In this document: positions 35,887 to 43,740 of the stretch, one piece after another | How the letters are laid out: each line of letters begins with the position of its first letter | How positions within the stretch are numbered: the first letter of the stretch is position 1 | DNA from: Candidatus Obscuribacterales bacterium | Lineage (GTDB): Bacteria > Cyanobacteriota > Vampirovibrionia > Obscuribacterales > Obscuribacteraceae | Assembly: GCA_019746975.1 (NCBI GenBank) | Contig: JAIERK010000042.1 | Span: 48,795-112,794 of the forward strand | Reading direction: 5' to 3' | Length of the DNA stretch: 64,000 nucleotides | Program-made: the position numbers and the translations under genes | Notes under the pieces: model-generated | Databases searched by the model: none | Seen by the model: the letters and a program-made list of their open reading frames with translations, nothing else | What the model was told of the DNA's origin: nothing

Positions 35887-37326
35887 TCAGGTCGTGGCTG
35901 CTTCCTTCTTGTTCCTATTATGCAGTTTAGCTAGAGTCTCCTTTATCTCGTGTGCGGATGGCGGTCTGTCCTTCTCCTCCATTCGCGTACATTGACTGAC
36001 CAGATCATCGACCGGGTCCGATACTTGCGCGTTTGATTGTTTCGGTCGCGAAGAACTCAAAGCGTCCGGGTCGGATCCGGTGAGCAAGAAATGAAGGGTT
36101 CCACCCAGGGCATAGATATCGCTTGATGTGGATGCTTTCCCTCGAAGCTGTTCTGGTGAAATATATGCTTGCTTTCCAACGAGCGTGCCGGTCGCTGTGC
36201 CGACGAACTCATTGGCGGCACCGAAATCGATAAGTACGACTTTACCGTCGTTGTCGAGCACGAGATTGTCCGGTGTGAGGTCGCGATGAATGATTGGTGG
36301 CTCCTGCCCATGCAAGTAGTGAATTATGTCGGCGATCTGAAGACCCCACTCCACTACTTTCTCCTCGCTCTGAGCGCCATTTTGCTTCACCAGCTGACGC
36401 AGGTCCTGTCCACGGATGTAGTCCATGAGCAGGTAGTTGCGCCCGTCCTCTTGAAAGTGATCGTAAACTCTCGAAATCTGCGGGTGGTCGAGTTTAACCA
36501 GAAATTTCGCTTCGCGTTCGAATAGCTCTAACGCTTTATTGCGGGAGTCTTCATCGGCATTGGCTGGGATGACCGCTTCCTTGAGCACGACAACCCCTTT
36601 CTTGTCTTCTTGCGCCAAATAGATTGCTGACAATCCTCCGAATGCCAGCTGCCGCACCACCTTAAGCGCTCCTTTCTTCAAGGAATGCCCGGGCTCTAGC
36701 GGCACGAAGGACGTACTTGCGAATCTTCTGCTCAGCTCTTCCTCCCACATCTGAGTGTAGCTAAGACTCTCGACGCCGCGATTGTCGTTCTGGAATTGAT
36801 TGTGAAATTGAATCAGCTCCGGCGAGCGTTCGCAATTATTGCCCCAGATTTCGACTGCAAGAAGCATTTGTTCAAGATCACTAGGCGAGAGTTTGTCTAT
36901 TTTGATGCTGACCGATCCGCCGGACCGGAAGAACAAATTGATCATGCCTTTCGGCTGCTGCCCAGAGTCATGACTTAGTTGGACAGTCGCAGAAGCTAGA
37001 TCGGACCAGTGTCTCGCCCGCCGAAATCCTAAGCGATGAAGCATCCGCAGAGGAAAGGCGATCCCTTCTTTACTGACCAGGAGCACGTCGTCCTCGAAGA
37101 TCGCCGCCAGCACGACAGCTATCGCTGGAATGATGATCAATATGCTGAACACGCAAATAGCTACCATTGGCGTCATTTTGCTCGCATCGCGGAGCACCAT
37201 GCTCAGCGATAGCCCGAGGCAAAATGGTATGGCTATAGCCCAGAGCGGCATCAAAGTGGCCATGACGCCCATGCCGATCTTACAGGTGGTGCTCTTCAAC
37301 GGAATAGTCAGTTCTAATTCTGCCAC
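35887..37326 (-). CDS. Membrane Ser/Thr protein kinase
   Basis: 479 residues. Two N-terminal membrane helices (about 17-45 and 53-77), a small beta-rich domain (about 80-165) and a C-terminal kinase domain (about 215-470) with LAFGGLSAIYLA, VVLKEAVIP, HRDLTPDNLVL, LIDFGAANEF and SPEQLRGKASTSSDIYALG. All catalytic residues are standard. GTG start with no clear Shine-Dalgarno. It lies 37 bases upstream of the DFN kinase on the same strand; the pair probably arose by tandem duplication. Confidence 0.92.
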   Translation of the reverse strand: MAELELTIPLKSTTCKIGMGVMATLMPLWAIAIPFCLGLSLSMVLRDASKMTPMVAICVFSILIIIPAIAVVLAAIFEDDVLLVSKEGIAFPLRMLHRLGFRRARHWSDLASATVQLSHDSGQQPKGMINLFFRSGGSVSIKIDKLSPSDLEQMLLAVEIWGNNCERSPELIQFHNQFQNDNRGVESLSYTQMWEEELSRRFASTSFVPLEPGHSLKKGALKVVRQLAFGGLSAIYLAQEDKKGVVVLKEAVIPANADEDSRNKALELFEREAKFLVKLDHPQISRVYDHFQEDGRNYLLMDYIRGQDLRQLVKQNGAQSEEKVVEWGLQIADIIHYLHGQEPPIIHRDLTPDNLVLDNDGKVVLIDFGAANEFVGTATGTLVGKQAYISPEQLRGKASTSSDIYALGGTLHFLLTGSDPDALSSSRPKQSNAQVSDPVDDLVSQCTRMEEKDRPPSAHEIKETLAKLHNRNKKEAATT

Positions 37327-37357
37327 GACGCGTTACTCAAAAAAGGAGGCTATTCGC

Positions 37358-37480
37358 ATTATAGTTAGGAAGAGAATTGCCAGCCACATGGAACCGGTTA
37401 CATCAAATCTGGGATTCTCACTATTGGAACTTGCGTCAAGTCTTGTCTTTATCGTCACCGTGTTGATCGACTTTGAATGA
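37358..37480 (+). pseudogene. Prepilin-like N-terminal fragment
   Basis: From ATG 37388 a 30-codon ORF reads MEPVTSNLG then FSLLELASSLVFIVTVLI and stops. G before FSLLE is the class III (prepilin) cleavage signal with Glu at +5. A consensus Shine-Dalgarno (AAGGAGG, 37343-37349) sits 8 bases before an in-frame ATT at 37358, where a start would belong. It overlaps the 3' end of the minus-strand gene. It may be a decayed pilin gene, a tiny membrane peptide, or chance. Confidence 0.3.
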
Positions 37481-38089
37481 GACCGCCCAACGGCGAAGCT
37501 CGTCGATATACATCTGACCCTCGACCACTTGGGCTCTGGAAAATGGCTTGGGTAGCTTATCAGTGGGCTGCCAGTACAGGTCCATTTGAAAAATGTATTT
37601 GCTCAAAACATCTGTTAGATAAGGCATAAAACCTTGTATTCCTGTTGTTAGATTCCAGGTTTTGGCTTGATCGCACACGTCTCCGTTGCCATAGATCATT
37701 AAACGTGAGGCCAGTGGCGCCGCATCCTGATCGGACAGGTGGGCATATGCTCCAATGTGACCGCAGCGCTCGTCACGCCCGCCATGCAACTCACGGTCGT
37801 TGCCGACCCCGTAGAGCGTCATGAATGTGAGATGCCGCTTGCCAGATTTGATCAAAACCGCATCATCGAGGAGGTCGGCGCTCAATAACGGCTGTTTGCC
37901 GGGAAGATCATCCTCCTGCTCGCCGACGATCTGGCAGAGATGCACTACTGCGGCGCCTAGAGTCGACATGGCTGCTTTGACTTTCTGTTTGACCTGGCGT
38001 TCTTTTCGTAGGTCATAGCGATATCCAGCGAGCTTTTCGAGAAAGTCGTCCATATCGAATTCAGGTTTGGGCGAGAGTTCAGAGCTCAT
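37436..38089 (-). CDS. Conserved-looking cytoplasmic protein, unknown function
   Basis: 217 residues, soluble and acidic, with no signal or membrane segment. Phrases such as LTFMTLYGVGNDRELHGG and RCGHIGAYAHLSDQDA suggest a compact alpha/beta domain, but I do not recognise the family. A Shine-Dalgarno GGAGGG lies 12 bases before the ATG. It begins 20 bases after the SDR gene ends, so the two are probably co-transcribed. Its last codons overlap the prepilin-like fragment on the other strand. Confidence 0.65.
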   Translation of the reverse strand: MSSELSPKPEFDMDDFLEKLAGYRYDLRKERQVKQKVKAAMSTLGAAVVHLCQIVGEQEDDLPGKQPLLSADLLDDAVLIKSGKRHLTFMTLYGVGNDRELHGGRDERCGHIGAYAHLSDQDAAPLASRLMIYGNGDVCDQAKTWNLTTGIQGFMPYLTDVLSKYIFQMDLYWQPTDKLPKPFSRAQVVEGQMYIDELRRWAVSFKVDQHGDDKDKT

Positions 38090-38109
38090 CTAGTTAAATT
38101 TCCCTCCTA

Positions 38110-38967
38110 TCATCTGCGGCTGCTATCTAGTGCTTCTATCGGAATTCGACGGTTCAGGGCACGAACTAATCCGGGAGCCACTCCCTGGAGTCTCTCAATC
38201 AACTTACCCGGCGCGGTCATAATCAGCTCATGACTGCCTCCATTCATCAGCGCTTTTTCGATTTGATCGACCGCCTGGTCAGTCGAAATCGACAGAATGT
38301 TCTTCATTAACCACCCTCTAGCACTTTTCTCCTGGGCAATGAGGGTCGGGTTCTTGGCGTCGATAACGTCGTTCTTTTCAAAAAATTCGGTCCTCACCCA
38401 TCCTGGACAGACTGTCAACACGTCAATGTTTTGCCCGGCAAACTCGGCTGCCATACCGTTGGACATGGCGGTCAATGCGAATTTGCTGGATGAATAACAA
38501 ACGCTCCCTGGAAATGCGATCTTTCCTGCAACAGAGGAAATATTCACAATCTTGCCATGACCCTGTTTTACAAAATGGGGAAAAACCTGATAGATGCTGT
38601 CGAGACAGGCAAAAAAATTGACTTCGAAAACCTGGCGCCAGATATCGGTAGTGAGATTCGAGATCCTGCCGGGACGCGCGAGACCAGCATTGTTGACTAG
38701 CAGACTGACTCCGCCGAAGCTAGTGACACAACTTTCCACCATCTGTCGACGAATGTCCGGATCCGCTATGTCGCCCACGACCGGAATGCACTTTCCGCCC
38801 TTGGCCTCTACCAGCGCGGCGGTTTCGGCTAAGGTCGACTGACTGCGTGCGTTGATGACCAGTCTGGCCTTGTGCTCGGCGGCTAGCTTCACGGCCAGAC
38901 CTCTGCCGATGCCTGTAGAGGCGCCGGTCACAATTCCAGCAAATTCGTGTTCGAGACCTTTGGACAT
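38110..38967 (-). CDS. Short-chain dehydrogenase/reductase
   Basis: About 285 residues from ATG 38967 (Shine-Dalgarno GGAAGCG; the frame extends to GTG 39015, adding 16 residues). Classical SDR: NAD(P)-binding GASTGIGRG near 13, NNAG near 92, catalytic Ser in ISSVAGK and YSSSK (Tyr-x-x-x-Lys). The basic residue after strand 2 (INARS) suggests NADP preference. The C-terminal extension (about 45 residues, MTAPGKLIERLQGVAPGLV) is typical of lipid- or acyl-linked SDRs. Substrate unknown. Confidence 0.9.
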   Translation of the reverse strand: MSKGLEHEFAGIVTGASTGIGRGLAVKLAAEHKARLVINARSQSTLAETAALVEAKGGKCIPVVGDIADPDIRRQMVESCVTSFGGVSLLVNNAGLARPGRISNLTTDIWRQVFEVNFFACLDSIYQVFPHFVKQGHGKIVNISSVAGKIAFPGSVCYSSSKFALTAMSNGMAAEFAGQNIDVLTVCPGWVRTEFFEKNDVIDAKNPTLIAQEKSARGWLMKNILSISTDQAVDQIEKALMNGGSHELIMTAPGKLIERLQGVAPGLVRALNRRIPIEALDSSRR

Positions 38968-39134
38968 TATCGCTTCCAAGACAAGACCGTACCGTGGACT
39001 CAGAGTTAGTACCACGGTAAATACTTATAGACTTCTTGCCACATACGTGTAATTTCTCTAACAGCTTCCGATAAAGGTGCCCCTAAAAGAATGCACTGGA
39101 TTAAATCTGCCGCGCCGTTCGTGGAATTGGGGGC

Positions 39135-40415
39135 TCAGAACAGAATTAACAGTGTTTCCACTCCGTACAGAGCCAGTAGTTTTGAAAATTTCGGGTCATA
39201 GTCGCTGTTGGAGAGTAGTTTGGAAAAGGTGTCCAGAGGACTCATGTCGGCGAGATCTTTGCGAACCACTTCGAGCTTTTGTTCGGCTTCGGGTGACGGG
39301 CATTCCTGAAAGTTGAGACGAATTCCGTTGAATACGAAGTCGGCGATCGCAAAATGAGTTACTGTCAATGCGATCATCGCCACGACCTCCTGCATACCTA
39401 AGGAGGGGTAGATAAGCTTTATGAAAAGAAGTCCGAGACCGCATGCGTTGACAATGACAAAGATCAGCGCAACCCAGAGAATTGCCTTGACCGATCGCAG
39501 TAATAACCTGACGAAGGAGAGTCGAGCACTTTGGCGCTTAACCTGTTCTGCCACCACGGCTAGTTCTTCGTAGAGTGGTATCATATGGCTGAGCGACAAG
39601 ATCACGCGCCCGGCCGAACCTGCGATAAGACTGGCGAACCAAGCCAAGAATGCTACATAGACATTCGGAAGAAAGACTCCAGATGCCACTGCAGTCGCCA
39701 CCACTCCGAATATTCCAATTACAAAAAATCTGCGCCCAATGCGATGTCTTGTTACTGTTTCAACCAGAAGACCTCGTCTGAGAAGGCTGTTACGAAGCTC
39801 GTCTTGAAAAGCTTGCTTGTAACCTGCGCTAGTGAAATCTGCCAGTATCCGAAGCACACCGTTAGGTGAAAAGTACCTTTTGAGTTTCCGTGGATCTGCT
39901 ACTGCATCAGTTACCACTGTCCTCAGAGAGTCTTTGACGAAGTTGAACAGAAAAGCCAGTCGGCGGATCAGCTGTACTGGATTTTTCGCCCCGCCGACGA
40001 TTTTTTCATGTGCTTTTTGTTTTGCCCAATCAGTTAGTGATGTTTTGACGACCTTCCACATGTTTTTCTCGTAATCAGCTAAACCGTCAATAAAAGTCGT
40101 ATCTGGTTTGCTTTTTAGTGCCCGCTGAATCAGATCGACTGCCACCACAATTAGTGCGTGAGTCGTATCGCCGCACCTGACCAAGTATGCTATTTCCGCC
40201 GGACGTAGCGCAGAAGACTCATTGGTGGTGCTATATATGGTGGCTAACCCCGACGACGACTCGTCCGGTGCCAGGAGCACGGAAGGCAAGTTCGTCGCCC
40301 CATTGATGTGTCGGTCGCCTCTGTTGAGCGCCTTTCTCAGATTAGATCTAGCGATTAACAGTCCGCAGCACAGGCCTGTCAAGGAGAGACATAAAGCCAT
40401 GGTCGAGGTAATCAA
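39135..40415 (-). CDS. Multi-helix membrane protein with TIGR04222-like segment
   Basis: 426 residues. The opening hydrophobic helix is followed by LRPAEIAYLVRCGDTTHALIV (about 70-90), which resembles the first motif of TIGR04222 membrane proteins. Several membrane helices lie at about 220-260 and 300-345. The C terminus (about 365-426) is cytoplasmic-looking. The TTG start at 40415 may be wrong; ATG 40400 is a nearby alternative. Function unknown and no operon partner is apparent. Confidence 0.65.
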   Translation of the reverse strand: MITSTMALCLSLTGLCCGLLIARSNLRKALNRGDRHINGATNLPSVLLAPDESSSGLATIYSTTNESSALRPAEIAYLVRCGDTTHALIVVAVDLIQRALKSKPDTTFIDGLADYEKNMWKVVKTSLTDWAKQKAHEKIVGGAKNPVQLIRRLAFLFNFVKDSLRTVVTDAVADPRKLKRYFSPNGVLRILADFTSAGYKQAFQDELRNSLLRRGLLVETVTRHRIGRRFFVIGIFGVVATAVASGVFLPNVYVAFLAWFASLIAGSAGRVILSLSHMIPLYEELAVVAEQVKRQSARLSFVRLLLRSVKAILWVALIFVIVNACGLGLLFIKLIYPSLGMQEVVAMIALTVTHFAIADFVFNGIRLNFQECPSPEAEQKLEVVRKDLADMSPLDTFSKLLSNSDYDPKFSKLLALYGVETLLILF

Positions 40416-40546
40416 TTTGTTTGACCGTCCCGGTTGAGCACTTGAGATTCGTTATACCCGCAGGTCCGCAAGTAGTTTCGGAGTATTCCGATGCTCTCTC
40501 GCATTTTGTTATAACCGATCGAGCTTTCTTTTGAACTTATGGTCAC

Positions 40547-40581
40547 AAAAAAACTGTCCCGGCCGCTAGCGGCCAGGACAG
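40547..40581 (-). terminator. Rho-independent terminator of the receiver-like gene
   Basis: On the minus strand: CTGTCC-T-GGCCGC-TA-GCGGCC-G-GGACAG followed by seven T. A very GC-rich stem, 27 bases after the stop of the gene at 40608. Confidence 0.93.
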
Positions 40582-40607
40582 CACCATTCGATCCAAAACA
40601 AGTGAAA

Positions 40608-41027
40608 TTAGCCGGCTTTCGGAAGGGCGATCGGTTGTTCCGTCACGACGCTGCGATACTTTGTGCCGGAGCGTCGGATTGTCTCGATAAGCTTGTCAGC
40701 TGTGGTGAATGAAGGAAGCAGCGCTTCCGGTGTTTGTCTAAAAGTGCCTTCCAGAGGAAGGAAGTTGCCTTCTCTGATGCAAACCAGAGCAGGACAGGAT
40801 TGTCTCGATTTCAATTGACTGATGAGGGACGGAAGTGCGTCGCTCGTGGATGGCAGATTGTAGATCACGACATCCGGCTTGGTGCGACGAATCTGCTCTT
40901 CCAGCTCCGGTCGAGCAACAGCGCATCCGACAACTTCGATATCGTCGAACTGGTCGAGATAAAGACTCAACATGATCAAAGCTGGTTGGTCTTGCTCAGC
41001 TATAAAGACTCTTGTGGTGTCGTGCAT
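40608..41027 (-). CDS. Degenerate response-regulator receiver domain
   Basis: About 139 residues from ATG 41027 (GGAG 11 bases upstream; the frame runs on to 41063). The fold reads as a receiver: RVFIAEQDQPALIMLSLYL for strand 1/helix 1, then PDVVIYNLPS where the phosphorylated Asp should be (Asn here), LVCIREGN for strand 4 and no clear Lys on strand 5. With the phosphoacceptor gone, it is probably a pseudo-receiver that binds partners rather than a phosphorylated switch. No output domain. Its own terminator follows. Confidence 0.7.
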   Translation of the reverse strand: MHDTTRVFIAEQDQPALIMLSLYLDQFDDIEVVGCAVARPELEEQIRRTKPDVVIYNLPSTSDALPSLISQLKSRQSCPALVCIREGNFLPLEGTFRQTPEALLPSFTTADKLIETIRRSGTKYRSVVTEQPIALPKAG

Positions 41028-41201
41028 TTTCGTGTGCTCCGAAAACTGTGTGCCGAACCGCACTCATCCCGCAAACAGAAGCTCGCAGGTGAGATTTACA
41101 GAAAGATAAAGAGAACCTGAAGACACTATAAGTGTATACCCTTCGGTACTAAATGAGAACATGTCGTATTCAGATCGAATATGCCGGTTCCTCTCTGCGG
41201 T

Positions 41202-41310
41202 AACGCTGATGAATAGCGGGTTATGTGCATTACCACAGAACGAGAGGATGTCATTCTTAAGTAGATTTAGCTTCTTGCCAACGCTGATGAACAGGCGTTT
41301 TCTTAATAAC
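41202..41310 (+). repeat. Two short related hairpin repeats downstream of nadC
   Basis: AACGCTGATGAA occurs twice, near 41203 and 41281; each copy is followed by sequence that folds back on it (AATAGCG; CAGGCGTT). The second stem ends in TTTTCTT, so it could terminate a plus-strand transcript. The 41104-41379 region has no gene. Confidence 0.4.
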
Positions 41311-41379
41311 TCATTTTCGGTCGCCGCTCAGTCGCGTAACTCTTGATTGGCTCAGCAGGCGGTTTTAGAATGACAAGGG

Positions 41380-42294
41380 TTAGATCTGAGTTATCTCGAC
41401 AACCAGGAGACTCAAATCGATTGCTCGCACGGAATGCGTGAGAGCACCAACCGATATGTAGTCGACTCCCTTGATAAGGTAACCTTCGAGGTTGCTCAGG
41501 TTGATGCCGCCGGATACTTCGATTTTGCTTTTCCCGCTGATCAGCTCCACGGCTTCGCGCACCATGTCCGGTGTCATATTGTCAAGAAGCAGCTTCTCCG
41601 CTTTGTTTTCCAGGGCTTCGGTTATCTCTTCGAAATTGGTGACCTCAACCTCGATTGGTTTTTTCTTGTGTTCTTTGCGCACAGCTTTGATGGCGCTTGT
41701 GATGCTGCCGGCCGCTCGAATGTGGTTCTCCTTTATCAGGATGCAATCAAATAATCCCATTCGATGATTCGTGCCGCCTGCCGACCGGACCGCATACTTT
41801 TCGAAGACCCTCAAACACGGAGTAGTTTTCCTGGTGTCCAATATAGAGATGCCGAATGGTGTTGCCTTGTGAACAAACTGTCCGGTCATCGTGGCGATGC
41901 CTGACATTCTCTGCAGGAGGTTTAACGCCAGTCTCTCCCCTTTCAAAATGGGAGCTGTCGGTCCTTCCAGCTGAATAATCTCTTTAGGGAGCTGGGTTGT
42001 AGGGCGGTCCGGAAAAGCTGTTCCTTCCGGATAGAGCAAATTGACTTCAATGTCAGCGGAGAAGCGCTCCATCACCAGTGTGAAAATATCCAGTCCGGCA
42101 ACTATTGCCGGTTCTTTTAACACTACGACAGCGCGTGCTCGACAGCTGTCTTTGATAATCGAGTCTGAGGTCAGATCTCCCTCGTTGTCGAGTCCTAGAT
42201 CCTCACTAATTGCCAGATCAATCGCTCGCTCAATATATATGTCCGAGAGTCCGGTTTTGGAATCCTTTTTAGTAGATGTTTTGGTGCTTTTCAC
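41380..42294 (-). CDS. nadC: Nicotinate-nucleotide pyrophosphorylase (carboxylating)
   Basis: About 304 residues from GTG 42294 (the frame extends to TTG 42324). It converts quinolinate plus PRPP to nicotinate mononucleotide, a step in NAD synthesis. Signature pieces are GDLTSDSII, LNLLQRMSGIATMT, LDTRKTTPCLR, RMGLFDCILIKENHI, EVEVTNFEE, LLLDNM and IEVSGGI near the C terminus. Length and motifs are standard. No nadA/nadB neighbour. Confidence 0.96.
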   Translation of the reverse strand: MKSTKTSTKKDSKTGLSDIYIERAIDLAISEDLGLDNEGDLTSDSIIKDSCRARAVVVLKEPAIVAGLDIFTLVMERFSADIEVNLLYPEGTAFPDRPTTQLPKEIIQLEGPTAPILKGERLALNLLQRMSGIATMTGQFVHKATPFGISILDTRKTTPCLRVFEKYAVRSAGGTNHRMGLFDCILIKENHIRAAGSITSAIKAVRKEHKKKPIEVEVTNFEEITEALENKAEKLLLDNMTPDMVREAVELISGKSKIEVSGGINLSNLEGYLIKGVDYISVGALTHSVRAIDLSLLVVEITQI

Positions 42295-42497
42295 GAGTAC
42301 TGTCCGTAGGTGTTGTGGAGGCAAGTCAGATGAGACGAGACGTCAATGTCGACATCTTGCAGCATTTTGTGGAAGACAGCAAAATAGTTCTGTATTCTGT
42401 AAATACTTGAAGGGACATTTTAACCTCTACTTGATCGCATCCGAGACCAGCCCTATTATGTTGTTGACAACCTTGGTTTGTTTGGAAGGAGAAGTTC

Positions 42498-42782
42498 GTG
42501 GAAGCCAAAAAATATGTACGGCTTTTGCTTTTCACATTGTTGGTCTTGATTTTTTCGTCAGCTGCTTACGTTCATGCCGCCTACAATCCAGAGGTAGTCA
42601 ATAATCTGAATAAGACTCGCGACGCGCTTTTAGACCAGCGGCAACACCTACAAGAACGCTCCGATGCGATTGCGCGCCAGATGTCAGAACTCAGCAGGCA
42701 GCAGGATGTCGTTAACTCCTACTTGCGTGATACTGACAAGAATATAAAAGATATCGAAGATGCGCTGCGACGTGTGAACTGA
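42498..42782 (+). CDS. Small secreted coiled-coil protein
   Basis: 94 residues. A signal peptide (about 1-27, RLLLFTLLVLIFSSAAYVHA) precedes a single charged coiled coil (LNKTRDALLDQRQHLQERSD... to the end). GTG start with a good Shine-Dalgarno (AAGGAG, 7 bases). Probably periplasmic. No family recognised. A folded leader for the next gene follows. Confidence 0.62.
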   Translation: MEAKKYVRLLLFTLLVLIFSSAAYVHAAYNPEVVNNLNKTRDALLDQRQHLQERSDAIARQMSELSRQQDVVNSYLRDTDKNIKDIEDALRRVN

Positions 42783-42850
42783 CATTCAAGTGGTCTGAAA
42801 GATGAAAAATGCGTGACAATCGGCACATTGGCATCTATTATTAGTGGGTC

Positions 42851-42900
42851 GCCCGCTCTTTGGAAGTGGACGCGACTTCCCGACTAGCTGAAAAGCGGGC
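42851..42900 (+). promoter_or_regulatory. Nested hairpin before the NTF2-like gene
   Basis: An outer stem GCCCGCT (42851-42857) / AGCGGGC (42894-42900) encloses an inner stem GGAAGT / ACTTCC. The outer stem ends just before TTTGAGGA, the ribosome-binding site of the next gene. It could be the terminator of the upstream gene or a translation-control element. Confidence 0.5.
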
Positions 42901-42915
42901 TTTGAGGACATTGAT

Positions 42916-43563
42916 ATGCATAAAACACAGAGCATCCTGGAAGAAATCGTCACTTTATCCATCGGATTCACATTAGCTCTGTTCGTATGGACCGCATCTC
43001 CATTGCCTGTTGTGGCTGCTGACTGCGATAGCGCATCGGCTGAGCAAGCCAAATGCGAAGACAAGGAGAAGGCGTCTGACTCCGGCTCGCAATGTGAGTT
43101 GGCGAAGAATGCCCACTTCAAGAAAGTTGCATGCCTTCACCCGCACGCCGCGTGCCCCGAGTCGGAGCAAGTGATTGAGACCCTCAAGACGATCTCGCAT
43201 TTATATTCCGAAGGTAATTTCAACGAGTTATCCAATTACATTGATGACGGTATCACCACCTTCGACGAGAAGAACAACAAGCTGATCGTCGGTAAAGATG
43301 CCGTTATGGATGACATCAAGAAGCGATGGAATTCAGCCCACGACCAAGGTAGCCCGATTCTGTCATATACAATCAATCACCCCTATGCAAAAGTCACAGG
43401 CGATCATGCCGTGGTTACATTCGAGGGCGTCAAGACAATCGGCGGTAAAAATCCGGAGACGCTCGTGTCGCGTTGTACTGACATGTTTGTCAAAAAGGAA
43501 GGTACCTGGAAGAAGCTCCATTACCGGAGCTGCTGGAGGAAAGGTAAGCCGACCGGTACATAG
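42916..43563 (+). CDS. Secreted protein with NTF2-like (SnoaL/DUF4440-type) domain
   Basis: 215 residues. A hydrophobic N-terminal segment (about 15-38) probably acts as a signal or anchor. A short Cys-rich part follows (ten or so Cys in residues 35-80, e.g. HPHAACPES). From about 80 comes an NTF2-like fold: ETLKTISHLYSEGNFNELSNYIDDG, GKDAVMDDIKKRW, DHAVVTFEGVKT and CTDMFVKKEGTWKKLHYRSCW, like SnoaL/SgcJ-type domains. These bind small hydrophobic ligands or are enzymes; here the role is unknown. Confidence 0.72.
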   Translation: MHKTQSILEEIVTLSIGFTLALFVWTASPLPVVAADCDSASAEQAKCEDKEKASDSGSQCELAKNAHFKKVACLHPHAACPESEQVIETLKTISHLYSEGNFNELSNYIDDGITTFDEKNNKLIVGKDAVMDDIKKRWNSAHDQGSPILSYTINHPYAKVTGDHAVVTFEGVKTIGGKNPETLVSRCTDMFVKKEGTWKKLHYRSCWRKGKPTGT

Positions 43564-43740
43564 GGTCAGCTTCGATTCCGGTTTTAACAATAATCCTTGA
43601 CGGTAGCAAAGCCGATATAGCTGACGGTAATCGGTTTGGAGACCGCTCAGTATGCACCTCTCCTCCTCCCGCCGAAATGAATACTGGCTAGAGCAAGAGC
43701 AGGCTTAGACGCTGCATCGAGCTTGCCGCAAAAGCGGACG

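Noticed and set aside
37130..37357. Upstream part of the forward ORF before the prepilin-like piece
   Set aside because: Antisense to the kinase gene at 35887-37326; only the part after the Shine-Dalgarno at 37343 is of interest.
41203..41310. Hammerhead ribozyme (CTGATGA motif)
   Set aside because: The GAAA core and GTC cleavage site are not in the required places.
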